Source: Rossellomorea vietnamensis NBRC 101237 (GTDB taxonomy: Bacteria; Bacillota; Bacilli; Bacillales; Bacillaceae_B). From it: a DNA stretch of 64,000 nt. The DNA lies in NCBI RefSeq assembly GCF_001591825.1, contig NZ_BCVQ01000013.1, forward strand, positions 1 through 64,000. Direction: 5' to 3'. The first letter of the stretch is position 1, and the number at the start of each line of letters is the position of its first letter. Made by a program: the position numbers and the translations under genes. The notes below the pieces were generated by a model. It was given only the letters and a program-made list of their open reading frames with translations, did no database searches and was not told the origin of the DNA. Below, piece after piece: positions 7,731 to 16,220 of this stretch.

Positions 7731-8996
7731 ATGGAAATCGGAATCGCTACACAAAGGGTAAGCACTGTATCACCTGTGAATAAGGAAGCGAATCTTTCAA
7801 AAAAAGAAACGGGCTTTTCACAGCATCTTTTGGGGTTTGTCGCCAACCAAAGCAGTGAATTGAAGGAAGTCAAGTCAGTGGATGACCCGTCATTTCTCGT
7901 AAATCTTGAAGCGATCCTGGCAGCTGGTAAACTGGAGGATCTTGGCCTCGCACAAGAGCAGTTGGATCAACTATCAAAAGTGAACGAACTTGACGTTAAT
8001 CGGATTGCAGACATTCTTGGCGTAAGTATTGATGGAATCAAAACACTTTTTTCTGAATTGAAGTCAGTCATGTTGGGAAAAGGGTCACCTGTCGATCTTA
8101 AGCAGGTTGAGGATGTTTATGAAGACCTTCTTGGAACACTTCATCTATTACAGTCCGCTCTTTCAAAGGATACCAAGGCCGGGAAGTTTTCTGCAGAAAA
8201 TTCTTTGAAAGAATTAAATGCCCAGGGTCAAATAGAAGGCATCGTAAAATTGGCAAAGGTATTGGACCTTTTTGCTCGTAATCGGGATATGCATATCACA
8301 GATTCATCGAAAGCAGCAGAGTTAAAAGAAGTGGTGAAGAATATTCAATCCGGGATAGAGGGTGCCATACCAAAACTTCAACAAACGTCAGGTGACTGGT
8401 CAAGGATTCTGCGAGAAGCCTATACGCGCCGGGTACCTGAAGAAACGATGGATCAGAATTCTGATATGCATGGCTCCACGGCCGAAAAGAAAGGAGTTCA
8501 ACCGGTTCAAGGAACGAATCTTCATTTTGTTCTGCCTAAGGCTGAAACCTTTTCAATGAATCTGCCATCGACCGGCCGCTCCCTTCAATACGAGCAATTT
8601 GTTAAAGAATTTCAGAACATCCTGGGTAAATCGAATATGATAACCCAACCAAATTTGAGTAAGCTGCTGATTAAACTGTATCCAGAGCAATTGGGTTCTT
8701 TAAGGATTGAATTATTGCAGCAGAATGGGGTCATGACAGCGAAAATCCTTGCTTCTACCTCAGGTGCGAAGGAAATGCTGGATTCACAGATTCATGGATT
8801 GAAACATGCTTTCAGTGCACAGAACCTGAACGTTGAGAAGATTGAAATCTCACAGGCGTTCACGGAAACTGAGCGTCAGCATAAAGGGCAATCCGGTCAA
8901 GGGTCCCATCAGCATAAACAATCCGATCAACCCCAAACGACCCATGAAGAGGAGACTCAATCCTTCAAAGATTATCTCGTAAATACTGAAATATAG
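7731..8996 (+). CDS. fliK: Flagellar hook-length control protein FliK
   Basis: Secreted molecular ruler that stops hook growth and switches export specificity from hook to filament subunits. The product is 421 aa. The first ~280 residues are poorly conserved. The C-terminal domain carries the family core LLIKLYPEQLGSLRIELLQQ, which interacts with FlhB in characterised systems. A low-complexity, Gln/His-rich tail follows (HKGQSGQGSHQHKQ). An AGGAGGTGA site precedes the ATG. It lies between ylxF and flgD, the expected position. Confidence 0.92.
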   Translation: MEIGIATQRVSTVSPVNKEANLSKKETGFSQHLLGFVANQSSELKEVKSVDDPSFLVNLEAILAAGKLEDLGLAQEQLDQLSKVNELDVNRIADILGVSIDGIKTLFSELKSVMLGKGSPVDLKQVEDVYEDLLGTLHLLQSALSKDTKAGKFSAENSLKELNAQGQIEGIVKLAKVLDLFARNRDMHITDSSKAAELKEVVKNIQSGIEGAIPKLQQTSGDWSRILREAYTRRVPEETMDQNSDMHGSTAEKKGVQPVQGTNLHFVLPKAETFSMNLPSTGRSLQYEQFVKEFQNILGKSNMITQPNLSKLLIKLYPEQLGSLRIELLQQNGVMTAKILASTSGAKEMLDSQIHGLKHAFSAQNLNVEKIEISQAFTETERQHKGQSGQGSHQHKQSDQPQTTHEEETQSFKDYLVNTEI

Positions 8997-9004
8997 GTGA
9001 TGAC

Positions 9005-9634
9005 ATGACGAAAATAGATCCCAGTTTACTATATTCCAACGTTCAGGCTAAGCGTGGAACAGGGGGGGATATTTTAGGGAAAGATGATTTCCTTAAAATC
9101 CTCATGACTCAATTGCAAAATCAAGACCCGATGAATCCCATGCAGGACAAGGATTTCATCGCACAAATGGCGACATTTTCTTCTCTGGAACAAATGACCA
9201 ATCTGACCAAGACGATGGAGAAGTTCGTGGATACACAAAGTCAGACCCAACTGATTTCTTATAATCAATTTGTAGGGAAAGAAGTGACCTGGCATAAGGT
9301 CATTGAATCAGAATCAGAGGAAGTACCTGAAATTCAAGAAGGACAAGGACTCGTTAAGGGTGTCCGTTTTAAAGGTGATTCGGTTGAATTCATCATGGAA
9401 GATGGAACGATCCTGAATCCGGGGAATATTTCTCAAGTCAATACTTCAGGAAGCGGAGAGTCATCTCTCGTAAGCGCATCCCTGCTAATAGGCAAGAAGG
9501 TGACATGGAGTGGGGAAGATGGTGAACTGAGCGGAGTGGTTCAATCCGTTTCGAAGAAGGATTCCCAAATATGGATTCATACCGATTCAGGTGAAAAAAT
9601 CTCAAGTATTGCATTGTTAAAAATTGAATCCTAG
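9005..9634 (+). CDS. flgD: Flagellar hook assembly (hook-cap) protein FlgD
   Basis: Scaffold at the tip of the growing hook that guides incorporation of FlgE. The N-terminal family core is clear: LGKDDFLKILMTQLQNQDPM, then NPMQDKDFIAQMATFSSLEQ at residues 24-63. The product is 209 aa, longer than the roughly 140 aa I recall for B. subtilis. The extra C-terminal part (residues ~85-205) looks like two short beta-rich repeats, each beginning with a GKEVTW or GKKVTW motif. This fits the FLN/tudor-like domain found in longer FlgD proteins. Confidence 0.93.
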   Translation: MTKIDPSLLYSNVQAKRGTGGDILGKDDFLKILMTQLQNQDPMNPMQDKDFIAQMATFSSLEQMTNLTKTMEKFVDTQSQTQLISYNQFVGKEVTWHKVIESESEEVPEIQEGQGLVKGVRFKGDSVEFIMEDGTILNPGNISQVNTSGSGESSLVSASLLIGKKVTWSGEDGELSGVVQSVSKKDSQIWIHTDSGEKISSIALLKIES

Positions 9635-9645
9635 GGAGTGGTTTT

Positions 9646-10035
9646 ATGGAAAAAACGTTCTTTCACCGCTCACCGCAACCTATCACGTCTAATTATCATA
9701 GTAAAGCAGTTAATCGATCTGCCCGCTCTTCTACATCATTTGCGACTCAATTGGATAAGGCGATCAAAGATGTCTCTCCATTGCAAATCAGCAAACATGC
9801 GAAAATAAGGATGGAACAAAGAGGAATCTCGATTCCTTCTGAAACGTGGGAAAAGATTGGGGAGAAAGTGAAAGAAGCAAAGAATAAGGGTGTACAGGAC
9901 TCACTGGTTATTCTGAAAGATGCCGCATTGATTGTAAGTGCCAAAAACCAAACGGTGATCACCGCTTTGGACCGTGAAGAGGCACATTCTCAAATATTCA
10001 CCAACATTAATGGAACCATATTAATCGATTCATAG
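9646..10035 (+). CDS. Flagellar operon protein, TIGR02530 (flg_new) type
   Basis: Small conserved protein (129 aa) found in flagellar operons of many Firmicutes and, as far as I recall, absent from the B. subtilis operon. The family core is ISKHAKIRMEQRGI (residues ~48-61), followed by a predicted mixed alpha/beta region with LKDAALIVSAKNQTVITALD and a C-terminal INGTILID. The N-terminal 40 residues are basic and likely flexible, as in an export substrate. It lies between flgD and flgE, so a role in hook assembly or scaffolding is likely. The biochemical function is unknown to me. Confidence 0.8.
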   Translation: MEKTFFHRSPQPITSNYHSKAVNRSARSSTSFATQLDKAIKDVSPLQISKHAKIRMEQRGISIPSETWEKIGEKVKEAKNKGVQDSLVILKDAALIVSAKNQTVITALDREEAHSQIFTNINGTILIDS

Positions 10036-10107
10036 GCCGGACCTCGAGAAGGAAGCCTATATGCTGTGGAATGACTGAAACAGCACATACGAAAGGGGAA
10101 AACATTC

Positions 10108-11337
10108 ATGCTACGTTCAATGTATTCAGGTATAAGTGGAATGAAAAACTTTCAGACCAAATTAGATGTAATCGGTAATAATATCGCCAATGTCAATACG
10201 TACGGATATAAAAAGGGCCGGGTCACATTCCAGGATCTCATGAATCAAACCGTGTCCGGTGCCAGTAGGGCAACAGACAACCGGGGAGGTCAAAATGCAA
10301 AGCAAGTAGGGCTTGGATCGTCATTATCATCCATCGATACAATCCAGACACAAGGAAGTCTTCAAACTACCGGACGTTCATTGGATGTCGCCATATCAGG
10401 AGATGGATACTTCGTGGTGAGACAAGGAAATAACGAAATGTACACTCGTGCCGGGAACTTTTACCTGGATTCAAACGGAAATCTTGTGACGGGTCAGGGG
10501 AATCTAGTTCAAGGGTATCCCGTTGATGCTGCCGGAGAGGTCAATAAGAGCGGCACTACGGATATAAAGATTGACACGAACACGACCATGGCTCCACAGG
10601 CTACAAGTAAAGCTACTTATAACGGGAATTTGAAGTCAAGTGCACCGAATAATACCCAAGTAGAATTGGAGACAAAAGTGAAAGATTCATTGGGGCAGGA
10701 CATCAGTTTGAAAATTGTGATGGAGAAGACAGGTTTAAACGAATGGAAGGCTACTGTATCAAGTTTGACTCCAGGTGTAACGGTAAATGAAAATACAACA
10801 ATTTCTTTTGACAATGCCGGTAAGGTAGAATCTCCAGCTACAGGATATGTTCCTTTTGCTATCACATTAAATAACTCAACTGGAGCAAATCCAACTCAAG
10901 ATATAGATCTGGATTTCTCAAAGATCACTCAATTCGACAGCTCCTCATCTGCCAATGTGGATACCGTTGACGGAAACTCAGAAGGGTATTTAGAAAGCTT
11001 TAATATCGGTTCTTCAGGTGAAGTAAATGGAGTGTTTTCAAATGGGGAAGTGAGAGTGTTGAGCCAGCTGGCACTGGCTACTTTTTCGAATCCAGGAGGG
11101 TTGACGAAAGCCGGGAGTAATCTGTTCCAAGCATCGAACAACTCAGGTCTTCCGAATCAGGGTGTAGCGGGGGACGGCAGAGGAGCCCTTCAGTCAGGAT
11201 CACTTGAAATGTCCAATGTAGACCTTTCCGAAGAATTCACCGAGATGATTACAGCTCAACGTGGATTCCAGGCAAACACACGGATCATCACAACGTCTGA
11301 TGAAATCCTGCAGGAACTTGTAAACTTGAAACGTTAA
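10108..11337 (+). CDS. flgE: Flagellar hook protein FlgE
   Basis: Structural subunit of the hook, the flexible joint between rod and filament. The 409-aa product has the axial-protein N-terminus (MLRSMYSGISGMKNFQTKLD) and the flagellar-hook motif NNIANVNTYGYKK. The closing C-terminal helix is MITAQRGFQANTRIITTSDE. B. subtilis hook protein is about 264 aa, so this one has a large central insertion (about residues 150-300), consistent with an added D2-type surface domain like that of enterobacterial FlgE. Central Thr/Ser/Asn richness fits a surface-exposed domain. Confidence 0.94.
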   Translation: MLRSMYSGISGMKNFQTKLDVIGNNIANVNTYGYKKGRVTFQDLMNQTVSGASRATDNRGGQNAKQVGLGSSLSSIDTIQTQGSLQTTGRSLDVAISGDGYFVVRQGNNEMYTRAGNFYLDSNGNLVTGQGNLVQGYPVDAAGEVNKSGTTDIKIDTNTTMAPQATSKATYNGNLKSSAPNNTQVELETKVKDSLGQDISLKIVMEKTGLNEWKATVSSLTPGVTVNENTTISFDNAGKVESPATGYVPFAITLNNSTGANPTQDIDLDFSKITQFDSSSSANVDTVDGNSEGYLESFNIGSSGEVNGVFSNGEVRVLSQLALATFSNPGGLTKAGSNLFQASNNSGLPNQGVAGDGRGALQSGSLEMSNVDLSEEFTEMITAQRGFQANTRIITTSDEILQELVNLKR

Positions 11338-11355
11338 TTCCTTGAAAGGGAGGAA

Positions 11356-11384
11356 GGGAGTGGCTGAGAAGATCAGTCCCTCCC
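11356..11384 (+). other. Stable hairpin between flgE and swrD
   Basis: GGGAGTGGCTGA and TCAGTCCCTCCC form a 12-position stem with one mismatch and one G-T pair around a 5-base loop. No T-run follows, so it is unlikely to be an ordinary terminator. It may stabilise or delimit processing of the flagellar mRNA between the abundant hook message and downstream genes. This is inference from the sequence alone. Confidence 0.5.
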
Positions 11385-11393
11385 ACTAAATGA

Positions 11394-11609
11394 ATGATTA
11401 CATTGACAAGGCTGAATGGTAAATCGTTTACGTTGAATGCCCTATACATAGAAACAGTCGAAGCATTTCCCGATACTACCATTCTATTAACAAATGGTAG
11501 ACGGTACGTTGTGAAAGAATCAGTGGATGAGGTCAATTCCCGCTCACTTACCTTTTTTCAAAAAGTGAATCTGCTTCATCTGCCCCAGGAGGGAGGTAAT
11601 ACAAATTGA
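11394..11609 (+). CDS. swrD: SwrD/FlbD-family flagellar protein
   Basis: Small protein (71 aa) of the FlbD family. In B. subtilis SwrD raises flagellar motor power and is needed for swarming. The family pattern is visible as LTRLNGKSFTLNALYIETVE, then PDTTILLTNGRRYVVKESVD, a compact beta-rich protein. The position between flgE and fliL agrees with B. subtilis. It begins just after the hairpin at 11356-11384, and its stop codon overlaps the TTG start of fliL. Confidence 0.88.
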   Translation: MITLTRLNGKSFTLNALYIETVEAFPDTTILLTNGRRYVVKESVDEVNSRSLTFFQKVNLLHLPQEGGNTN

Positions 11610-12031
11610 AGAGTAAAACCATGACGATCATGATGATTTCATTGGTGACCATTACCCTCGTCGGTGTAATAGCACTTGTGGTATTGCTGAAGTTTTCCGG
11701 GGATGAGGAAGCAAAAGGTCCCTCCATTGAAGAAGTGATTGAAAACTCAGTGGACATACCTGAAATGACCACCAATTTAATGAGCAACGACTTTATTCGT
11801 ATCTCTTTTAAGATTCAGACGGATAGTAAGAAAGCGAAGAAAGAATTAGCGAAAAGGGATTTTCAAGTGAATAATATCATCATAGAAGAGCTTTCAGAAT
11901 TGAAGGCAGAAGAACTGCAAGGGAAAAAAGGGAAAGAATTGGTCGAGACAAAGGTGAAAGACAAAGTGAACTCCCTCATGCAGGAAGGCGCGGTTGAAAG
12001 AGTATATATCACCTCTATGATGATTCAATAA
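11606..12031 (+). CDS. fliL: Flagellar basal-body-associated protein FliL
   Basis: Single-pass membrane protein that surrounds and supports the stator around the motor. The 141-aa product has a short cytoplasmic N-terminus, a transmembrane helix near residues 8-28 (MISLVTITLVGVIALVVLLK), and an extracytoplasmic domain ending VERVYITSMMIQ. The start is TTG, preceded by a strong GGAGGGAGGT site 8 bases upstream inside swrD. The two genes overlap by 4 bases. Confidence 0.93.
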   Translation: MKSKTMTIMMISLVTITLVGVIALVVLLKFSGDEEAKGPSIEEVIENSVDIPEMTTNLMSNDFIRISFKIQTDSKKAKKELAKRDFQVNNIIIEELSELKAEELQGKKGKELVETKVKDKVNSLMQEGAVERVYITSMMIQ

Positions 12032-12059
12032 ATTGGCCTGAAGGTTTGGAGGTGAAGGG

Positions 12060-13058
12060 ATGGCTAGTGAAATATTGTCTCAAAGTGAAATTGATGCCCT
12101 GCTATCAGCCCTCAATACTGGGGAGATGAGTGCGGATGATTTCAAGAAAGAAGAAGAAGAGAAGAAAGTCAAAGTTTATGATTTTAAGAGAGCCCTGCGG
12201 TTTTCGAAAGACCAGATCAGAAGCTTAACGAGGATCCATGAGAATTTTGCAAGGATTTTAACGACCTATTTCTCTGCCCAGCTAAGAACGTACGTTCAAA
12301 TCAATGTAGCTTCTGCTGATCAAATCCCTTATGAGGAGTTTATTCGTTCCGTACCGAAAATGACGATTTTGAATGTATATGAACTGCCGCCATTGGATGG
12401 TAGGATCCTCATGGAAATCAACCCGAATATTGCTTATTCAATGATGGATCGTGTCATGGGGGGCAGAGGGATCAGTGTCAATAAAGTGGAAAGCTTAACG
12501 GAAATTGAAACGAGGATCATGAGTCAACTATTTGAAAAGGCGTTTGAAAATCTCAGGGAAGCCTGGAGCACAGTGGTGGACGTCGATCCTTTGTTTACTG
12601 AATTCGAAGTGAATCCACAGTTTCTGCAAATGGTCTCTCCCAATGAAACTGTAGTGGTCATTTCTTTGAATACAACGATTGGTGAGACCAGTGGAATGAT
12701 CAATATTTGCATTCCTCACGTTGTATTGGAACCGATCCTTCCGAAACTATCCGGCAGTTATTGGATGGAATCAAAGCGTAAAGAAAGCAACCCTGAAGAA
12801 ACCGCTCAGCTGGAGAGAAGAATCAAGAAGGCACAAGTTCCGATCGTAGCTGAATTGGGACAATCAGACATCACCATCGAGGAGTTCCTTATGCTTTCGA
12901 TTGGTGATGTCATTGAAATGAACACACGAATCGATGATCCTTTAACTATAAAAATAGGTGAGATTCCTAAATTCACTGCACAGCCTGGTAAATCAAATAA
13001 AAGAATGGCCGTGCAAATTTTAGATTCGTTGAAAGGGGGAGACGAAGAAGATGAGTGA
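12060..13058 (+). CDS. fliM: Flagellar motor switch protein FliM
   Basis: Middle C-ring protein that binds phosphorylated CheY and sets rotation bias. The 332-aa product begins with the CheY-binding peptide (LSQSEIDALLSAL, residues 6-18). A CheC/CheX-like middle domain follows (PPLDGRILMEINPNIAYSMM near 110-130). The C-terminal SpoA/FliN-type domain is near residues 250-325 (VAELGQSDITIEEFLMLSIG). A GGAGGTGAAGG site precedes the ATG. The 3' end overlaps fliY by 8 bases. Confidence 0.96.
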   Translation: MASEILSQSEIDALLSALNTGEMSADDFKKEEEEKKVKVYDFKRALRFSKDQIRSLTRIHENFARILTTYFSAQLRTYVQINVASADQIPYEEFIRSVPKMTILNVYELPPLDGRILMEINPNIAYSMMDRVMGGRGISVNKVESLTEIETRIMSQLFEKAFENLREAWSTVVDVDPLFTEFEVNPQFLQMVSPNETVVVISLNTTIGETSGMINICIPHVVLEPILPKLSGSYWMESKRKESNPEETAQLERRIKKAQVPIVAELGQSDITIEEFLMLSIGDVIEMNTRIDDPLTIKIGEIPKFTAQPGKSNKRMAVQILDSLKGGDEEDE

Positions 13059-14211
13059 TATGTTATCGCAAGATGAAATAGATGCGTTACTTCGTGGTTC
13101 TGCGGAGCCAGAAGAGAAAGTAGAAGAACGCAAAGAAATTAAAATGAGTGATTATATTAGCTCCATAGAAGAAGATGCTTTGGGTGAAATCGGGAACATT
13201 TCGTTTGGAAGTTCTGCAACCGCACTTTCCACCTTATTAAATCAGAAGGTGGAAATTACGACCCCTAAAGTGACGATCATTGACAAGAACTATTTAGAAG
13301 AGGAATTTCCTCATCCTTATGTAGCCATTCAGGTTCAGTATACGGAAGGGTTCTCCGGTGTGAATTTGCTCGTCATCAAACAATCGGATGCGTCCATCAT
13401 TGCCGACTTGATGCTTGGAGGGGATGGAAGAAATCCATCCGGGGATCTTGGTGAAATCCAGCTCAGCGCTGTACAGGAGGCCATGAATCAGATGATGGGT
13501 TCAGCTGCTACATCCATGTCGACTGTATTCAGTAAGAAAGTGGATATTTCACCTCCATCCATTGATCTCATGTACATTCCCCGGGGAGAAGGGGAAGAAA
13601 ACATCCCGGATCAAGACCTGCTTGTTAAAGTATCGTTTTCTTTGAAAATTGGAGATTTGATTGATTCTAATATCATGCAGCTCCTTCCGCTATCCTTTGC
13701 CAGAAGCTTAGTGGATGAATTAATGAATGGCGGTGCGACAGAGGAAGTGGCGGCTACATCGGCACCAAATATGGTGGAAGCACAGGATTCCGTTCCTGAA
13801 CCGGTATATAGCGGGATCCATGAAAACACGAACCCACCTCATCAGTCCAACTCTCAGCATCTGGGGGGACAAAGCGGACAATCTGAGCCCGTACATGTAC
13901 AACCGGCTACATTCAGCAGTTTCGAGCCTGCTCCACTGGGACAGCAGGAAAGTAACAATCTAAATATGCTGTTGGATATTCCACTTCAAGTGACGGTGGA
14001 GCTCGGAAGGACGAATCGATCAGTCAGGGACATCCTTGAGTTGTCGTCTGGTTCGATCATCGAACTGGATAAGTTAGCGGGAGAGCCGGTCGATATCCTT
14101 GTGAATAGCCAGTTGATGGCCAAAGGGGAAGTCGTTGTCATCGATGAGAACTTCGGTGTCAGGATCACCGACATTGTTAGTCAGAGTGATCGAATTAAAA
14201 AACTAAAATAA
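13051..14211 (+). CDS. fliY: Flagellar motor switch phosphatase FliY
   Basis: C-ring component that also dephosphorylates CheY-P, typical of Bacillus-type chemotaxis. The 386-aa product starts with a CheY-binding motif (MLSQDEIDALLRGS). A CheC-like domain follows with two Glu-x-x-Asn phosphatase motifs, in EEDALGEIGNISFGSSA and in AVQEAMNQMMGSAA. A Pro/Gln/Ser-rich linker (about residues 235-300) leads to a FliN-type SpoA domain (LDIPLQVTVELGRTNRSVRD). It fuses the FliN function to a phosphatase, so no separate fliN is needed. Confidence 0.95.
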   Translation: MSDMLSQDEIDALLRGSAEPEEKVEERKEIKMSDYISSIEEDALGEIGNISFGSSATALSTLLNQKVEITTPKVTIIDKNYLEEEFPHPYVAIQVQYTEGFSGVNLLVIKQSDASIIADLMLGGDGRNPSGDLGEIQLSAVQEAMNQMMGSAATSMSTVFSKKVDISPPSIDLMYIPRGEGEENIPDQDLLVKVSFSLKIGDLIDSNIMQLLPLSFARSLVDELMNGGATEEVAATSAPNMVEAQDSVPEPVYSGIHENTNPPHQSNSQHLGGQSGQSEPVHVQPATFSSFEPAPLGQQESNNLNMLLDIPLQVTVELGRTNRSVRDILELSSGSIIELDKLAGEPVDILVNSQLMAKGEVVVIDENFGVRITDIVSQSDRIKKLK

Positions 14212-14249
14212 TAGAAGAATTTTATTAGAGATAATGGAGGATGAGGGTA

Positions 14250-14612
14250 ATGGCGAATAAGATTCTAATTGTAGATGATGCAGCCTTTATGAGAATGATG
14301 ATCAAAGATATTTTAACGAAAAATGGATTTGACGTAGTAGGGGAAGCAGCAGATGGAAGTCAGGCTGTGGATAAATATAAAGAGTTAAAACCCGATCTTG
14401 TGACGATGGATATTACAATGCCTGAAAAAGATGGTATCGCGGCCTTAAAGGAAATCAAGTCGATTGATGCTTCTGCGAAAATCATCATGTGTTCTGCCAT
14501 GGGCCAACAAGCCATGGTCATCGATGCGATTCAAGCTGGTGCGAAGGATTTCATCGTAAAGCCGTTCCAGGCTGATCGTGTAATCGAAGCGATCCAGAAA
14601 GCGTTAAGCTAA
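14250..14612 (+). CDS. cheY: Chemotaxis response regulator CheY
   Basis: Single-domain receiver (120 aa) that carries the phosphoryl signal from CheA to the switch proteins FliM and FliY. It has the acidic pocket IVDDAAFMR at residues 7-15, phospho-acceptor Asp54 in VTMDITMPEKDG, the CSAMGQQ switch segment and the conserved Lys in DFIVKPF. The second ATG (14250) is preferred because GGAGG lies 9 bases ahead. The ATG at 14241 directly abuts that site. Family length supports this choice. Confidence 0.96.
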   Translation: MANKILIVDDAAFMRMMIKDILTKNGFDVVGEAADGSQAVDKYKELKPDLVTMDITMPEKDGIAALKEIKSIDASAKIIMCSAMGQQAMVIDAIQAGAKDFIVKPFQADRVIEAIQKALS

Positions 14613-14635
14613 CAGTTAATAAGAAGGTGCATGTA

Positions 14636-15274
14636 TTGAAAAAGTTTCAAATTCTATTTGCAATTGTGCTTTTCATTTTCACGGTAGCCGCCGGGGATAT
14701 GAAAGCATTTGCTGAAGTGAATAATGTGAAAGACTGCATAGAGCATCCAGATACATGCGAGGGGCAGCAAACGGATGGAGTGGAAGGTTCTGAGTCAGGG
14801 CTTGCCACTTCCGTTACGTTTTTAGATTACCTTAAGATGATCGTTGCCCTTATCTTTGTAGTGGCACTCATATATTTTTTATTAAAGTTCATTAATCAAA
14901 AAGGAAGATCATTTCAGCAAACAAAATTAATCAACCATTTAGGGGGGACCCCACTTGGGGGGAACCGTTCCGTACAGATCGTAAAAGTAGGCAAACAGGT
15001 ACTGGTCTTGGGTGTGGGTGAAAATATTCAGCTTTTGAAAGAGGTAAGGGACGAAAAGGAGAAAGAAGAGATTCTTTCTTATTATGAAGAATCCCAATTT
15101 CCGGATACCAAATATGCCGTTTCTAGCTTGATGAACAGAGTCAAAGGATCTTCGCCGAATAAACCGGACAGGTCATTTCAAGCTCAGTTGAAATCACAGC
15201 TTGAGGAAATGAACAAGGGTAGGAAAAAGATGCTCGAGGAGTTAAAGAATAAGGGGAAACAGTCTGATGAATGA
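14636..15274 (+). CDS. fliO: Flagellar biosynthesis protein FliO (FliZ)
   Basis: Membrane accessory protein needed for assembly of the FliP ring of the export gate. The ~212-aa product begins with a signal-like segment (residues ~4-26, LFAIVLFIFTVAAG then AFA). A small extracytoplasmic part with two Cys residues follows, then a transmembrane helix near residues 62-82, and a basic cytoplasmic tail. I chose the TTG at 14636, giving MKKFQI, 6 bases after AAGAAGGTG. A GTG at 14627 is in frame but overlaps that site. The 3' end overlaps fliP by 8 bases. Confidence 0.85.
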   Translation: MKKFQILFAIVLFIFTVAAGDMKAFAEVNNVKDCIEHPDTCEGQQTDGVEGSESGLATSVTFLDYLKMIVALIFVVALIYFLLKFINQKGRSFQQTKLINHLGGTPLGGNRSVQIVKVGKQVLVLGVGENIQLLKEVRDEKEKEEILSYYEESQFPDTKYAVSSLMNRVKGSSPNKPDRSFQAQLKSQLEEMNKGRKKMLEELKNKGKQSDE

Positions 15275-15932
15275 ATTCATGGAGTTTTTTAATAGTAGCT
15301 CAGCAGATGATGTGTCGACCAGTGTAAAGCTGCTGTTACTCTTTACCGTCTTATCCCTTGCACCCAGTATCCTGATATTGATGACATCTTTTACCCGGAT
15401 CATGATCGTCCTGTCTTTCGTCCGTACGTCCCTTGCCACTCAGCAAATGCCACCGAATCAGGTGTTGATCGGACTTTCTTTATTTCTTACTTTCTTTATC
15501 ATGGCTCCTACTTTCCAAGAGGTGAATGATGAAGCGTTGACACCTCTATTTAATGAAGAGATCAATCTGGAAGAAGCATACACGAAAGCTTCGATTCCTT
15601 TTAAAGAATTTATGAGTAAGCAGACGAGACAGAAGGATCTGGAATTGTTTCTGGAATATTCAGGGGCTGATCGCCCGGAGTCAGTGAAAGATATTCCTCT
15701 CACATCCTTAGTGCCGGCTTTCGCATTGAGTGAGATCAAGACGGCTTTTCAGATAGGATTTATGATCTTCATCCCATTTTTGGTCATCGATATGGTCGTA
15801 GCGAGTGTCTTGATGTCGATGGGTATGATGATGCTGCCACCTGTCATGATTTCATTGCCGTTCAAAATTTTACTGTTTGTTTTAGTGGATGGCTGGTATT
15901 TAGTAATAAAATCTCTTTTACAAAGCTTTTAA
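15267..15932 (+). CDS. fliP: Flagellar type III export gate protein FliP
   Basis: Core subunit of the FliPQR export gate in the centre of the MS ring. The 221-aa product has about four transmembrane helices. Family signatures include MTSFTRIMIVLSFVRTSLAT, PPNQVLIGLSLFLTFFIMAP and the C-terminal MSMGMMMLPPVMISLPFKIL. It begins inside the end of fliO, which suggests coupled translation. Length and order match the B. subtilis gene. Confidence 0.97.
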   Translation: MNEFMEFFNSSSADDVSTSVKLLLLFTVLSLAPSILILMTSFTRIMIVLSFVRTSLATQQMPPNQVLIGLSLFLTFFIMAPTFQEVNDEALTPLFNEEINLEEAYTKASIPFKEFMSKQTRQKDLELFLEYSGADRPESVKDIPLTSLVPAFALSEIKTAFQIGFMIFIPFLVIDMVVASVLMSMGMMMLPPVMISLPFKILLFVLVDGWYLVIKSLLQSF

Positions 15933-15946
15933 GTAGGTGAGTTACC

Positions 15947-16216
15947 ATGAATGCTGAATCCGTAATTGCCATAGCAGAGAGGGGTATCTACGTTACTCTC
16001 GTTGTATCAGGCCCATTACTGCTATTGGCCCTGGTTGTCGGCTTGATTGTCAGTATTTTTCAAGCGACGACCCAAATTCAAGAACAGACACTTGCATTCA
16101 TTCCGAAAATTGTTGCCGTACTGATCGGCATCGTTTTCTTTGGGCCTTGGATGTTAACGAAGCTTGTGACGTATACTTCGCAGATTTTTTCAGATTTAAC
16201 AAGGTTCGTAGGGTAG
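15947..16216 (+). CDS. fliQ: Flagellar export gate protein FliQ
   Basis: Small gate subunit (89 aa) with two transmembrane helices at about residues 16-38 and 50-72. The family core is the segment LIVSIFQATTQIQEQTLAFI followed by PKIVAVLIGI. It packs around FliP and FliR in the export gate. The gene lies between fliP and fliR with short spacers. Confidence 0.96.
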   Translation: MNAESVIAIAERGIYVTLVVSGPLLLLALVVGLIVSIFQATTQIQEQTLAFIPKIVAVLIGIVFFGPWMLTKLVTYTSQIFSDLTRFVG

Positions 16217-16220
16217 TAGA

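Noticed and set aside
10062-10085. TGCTGT/ACAGCA inverted repeat before flgE
   Set aside because: Only six base pairs with a 12-base loop; too weak to separate from chance.
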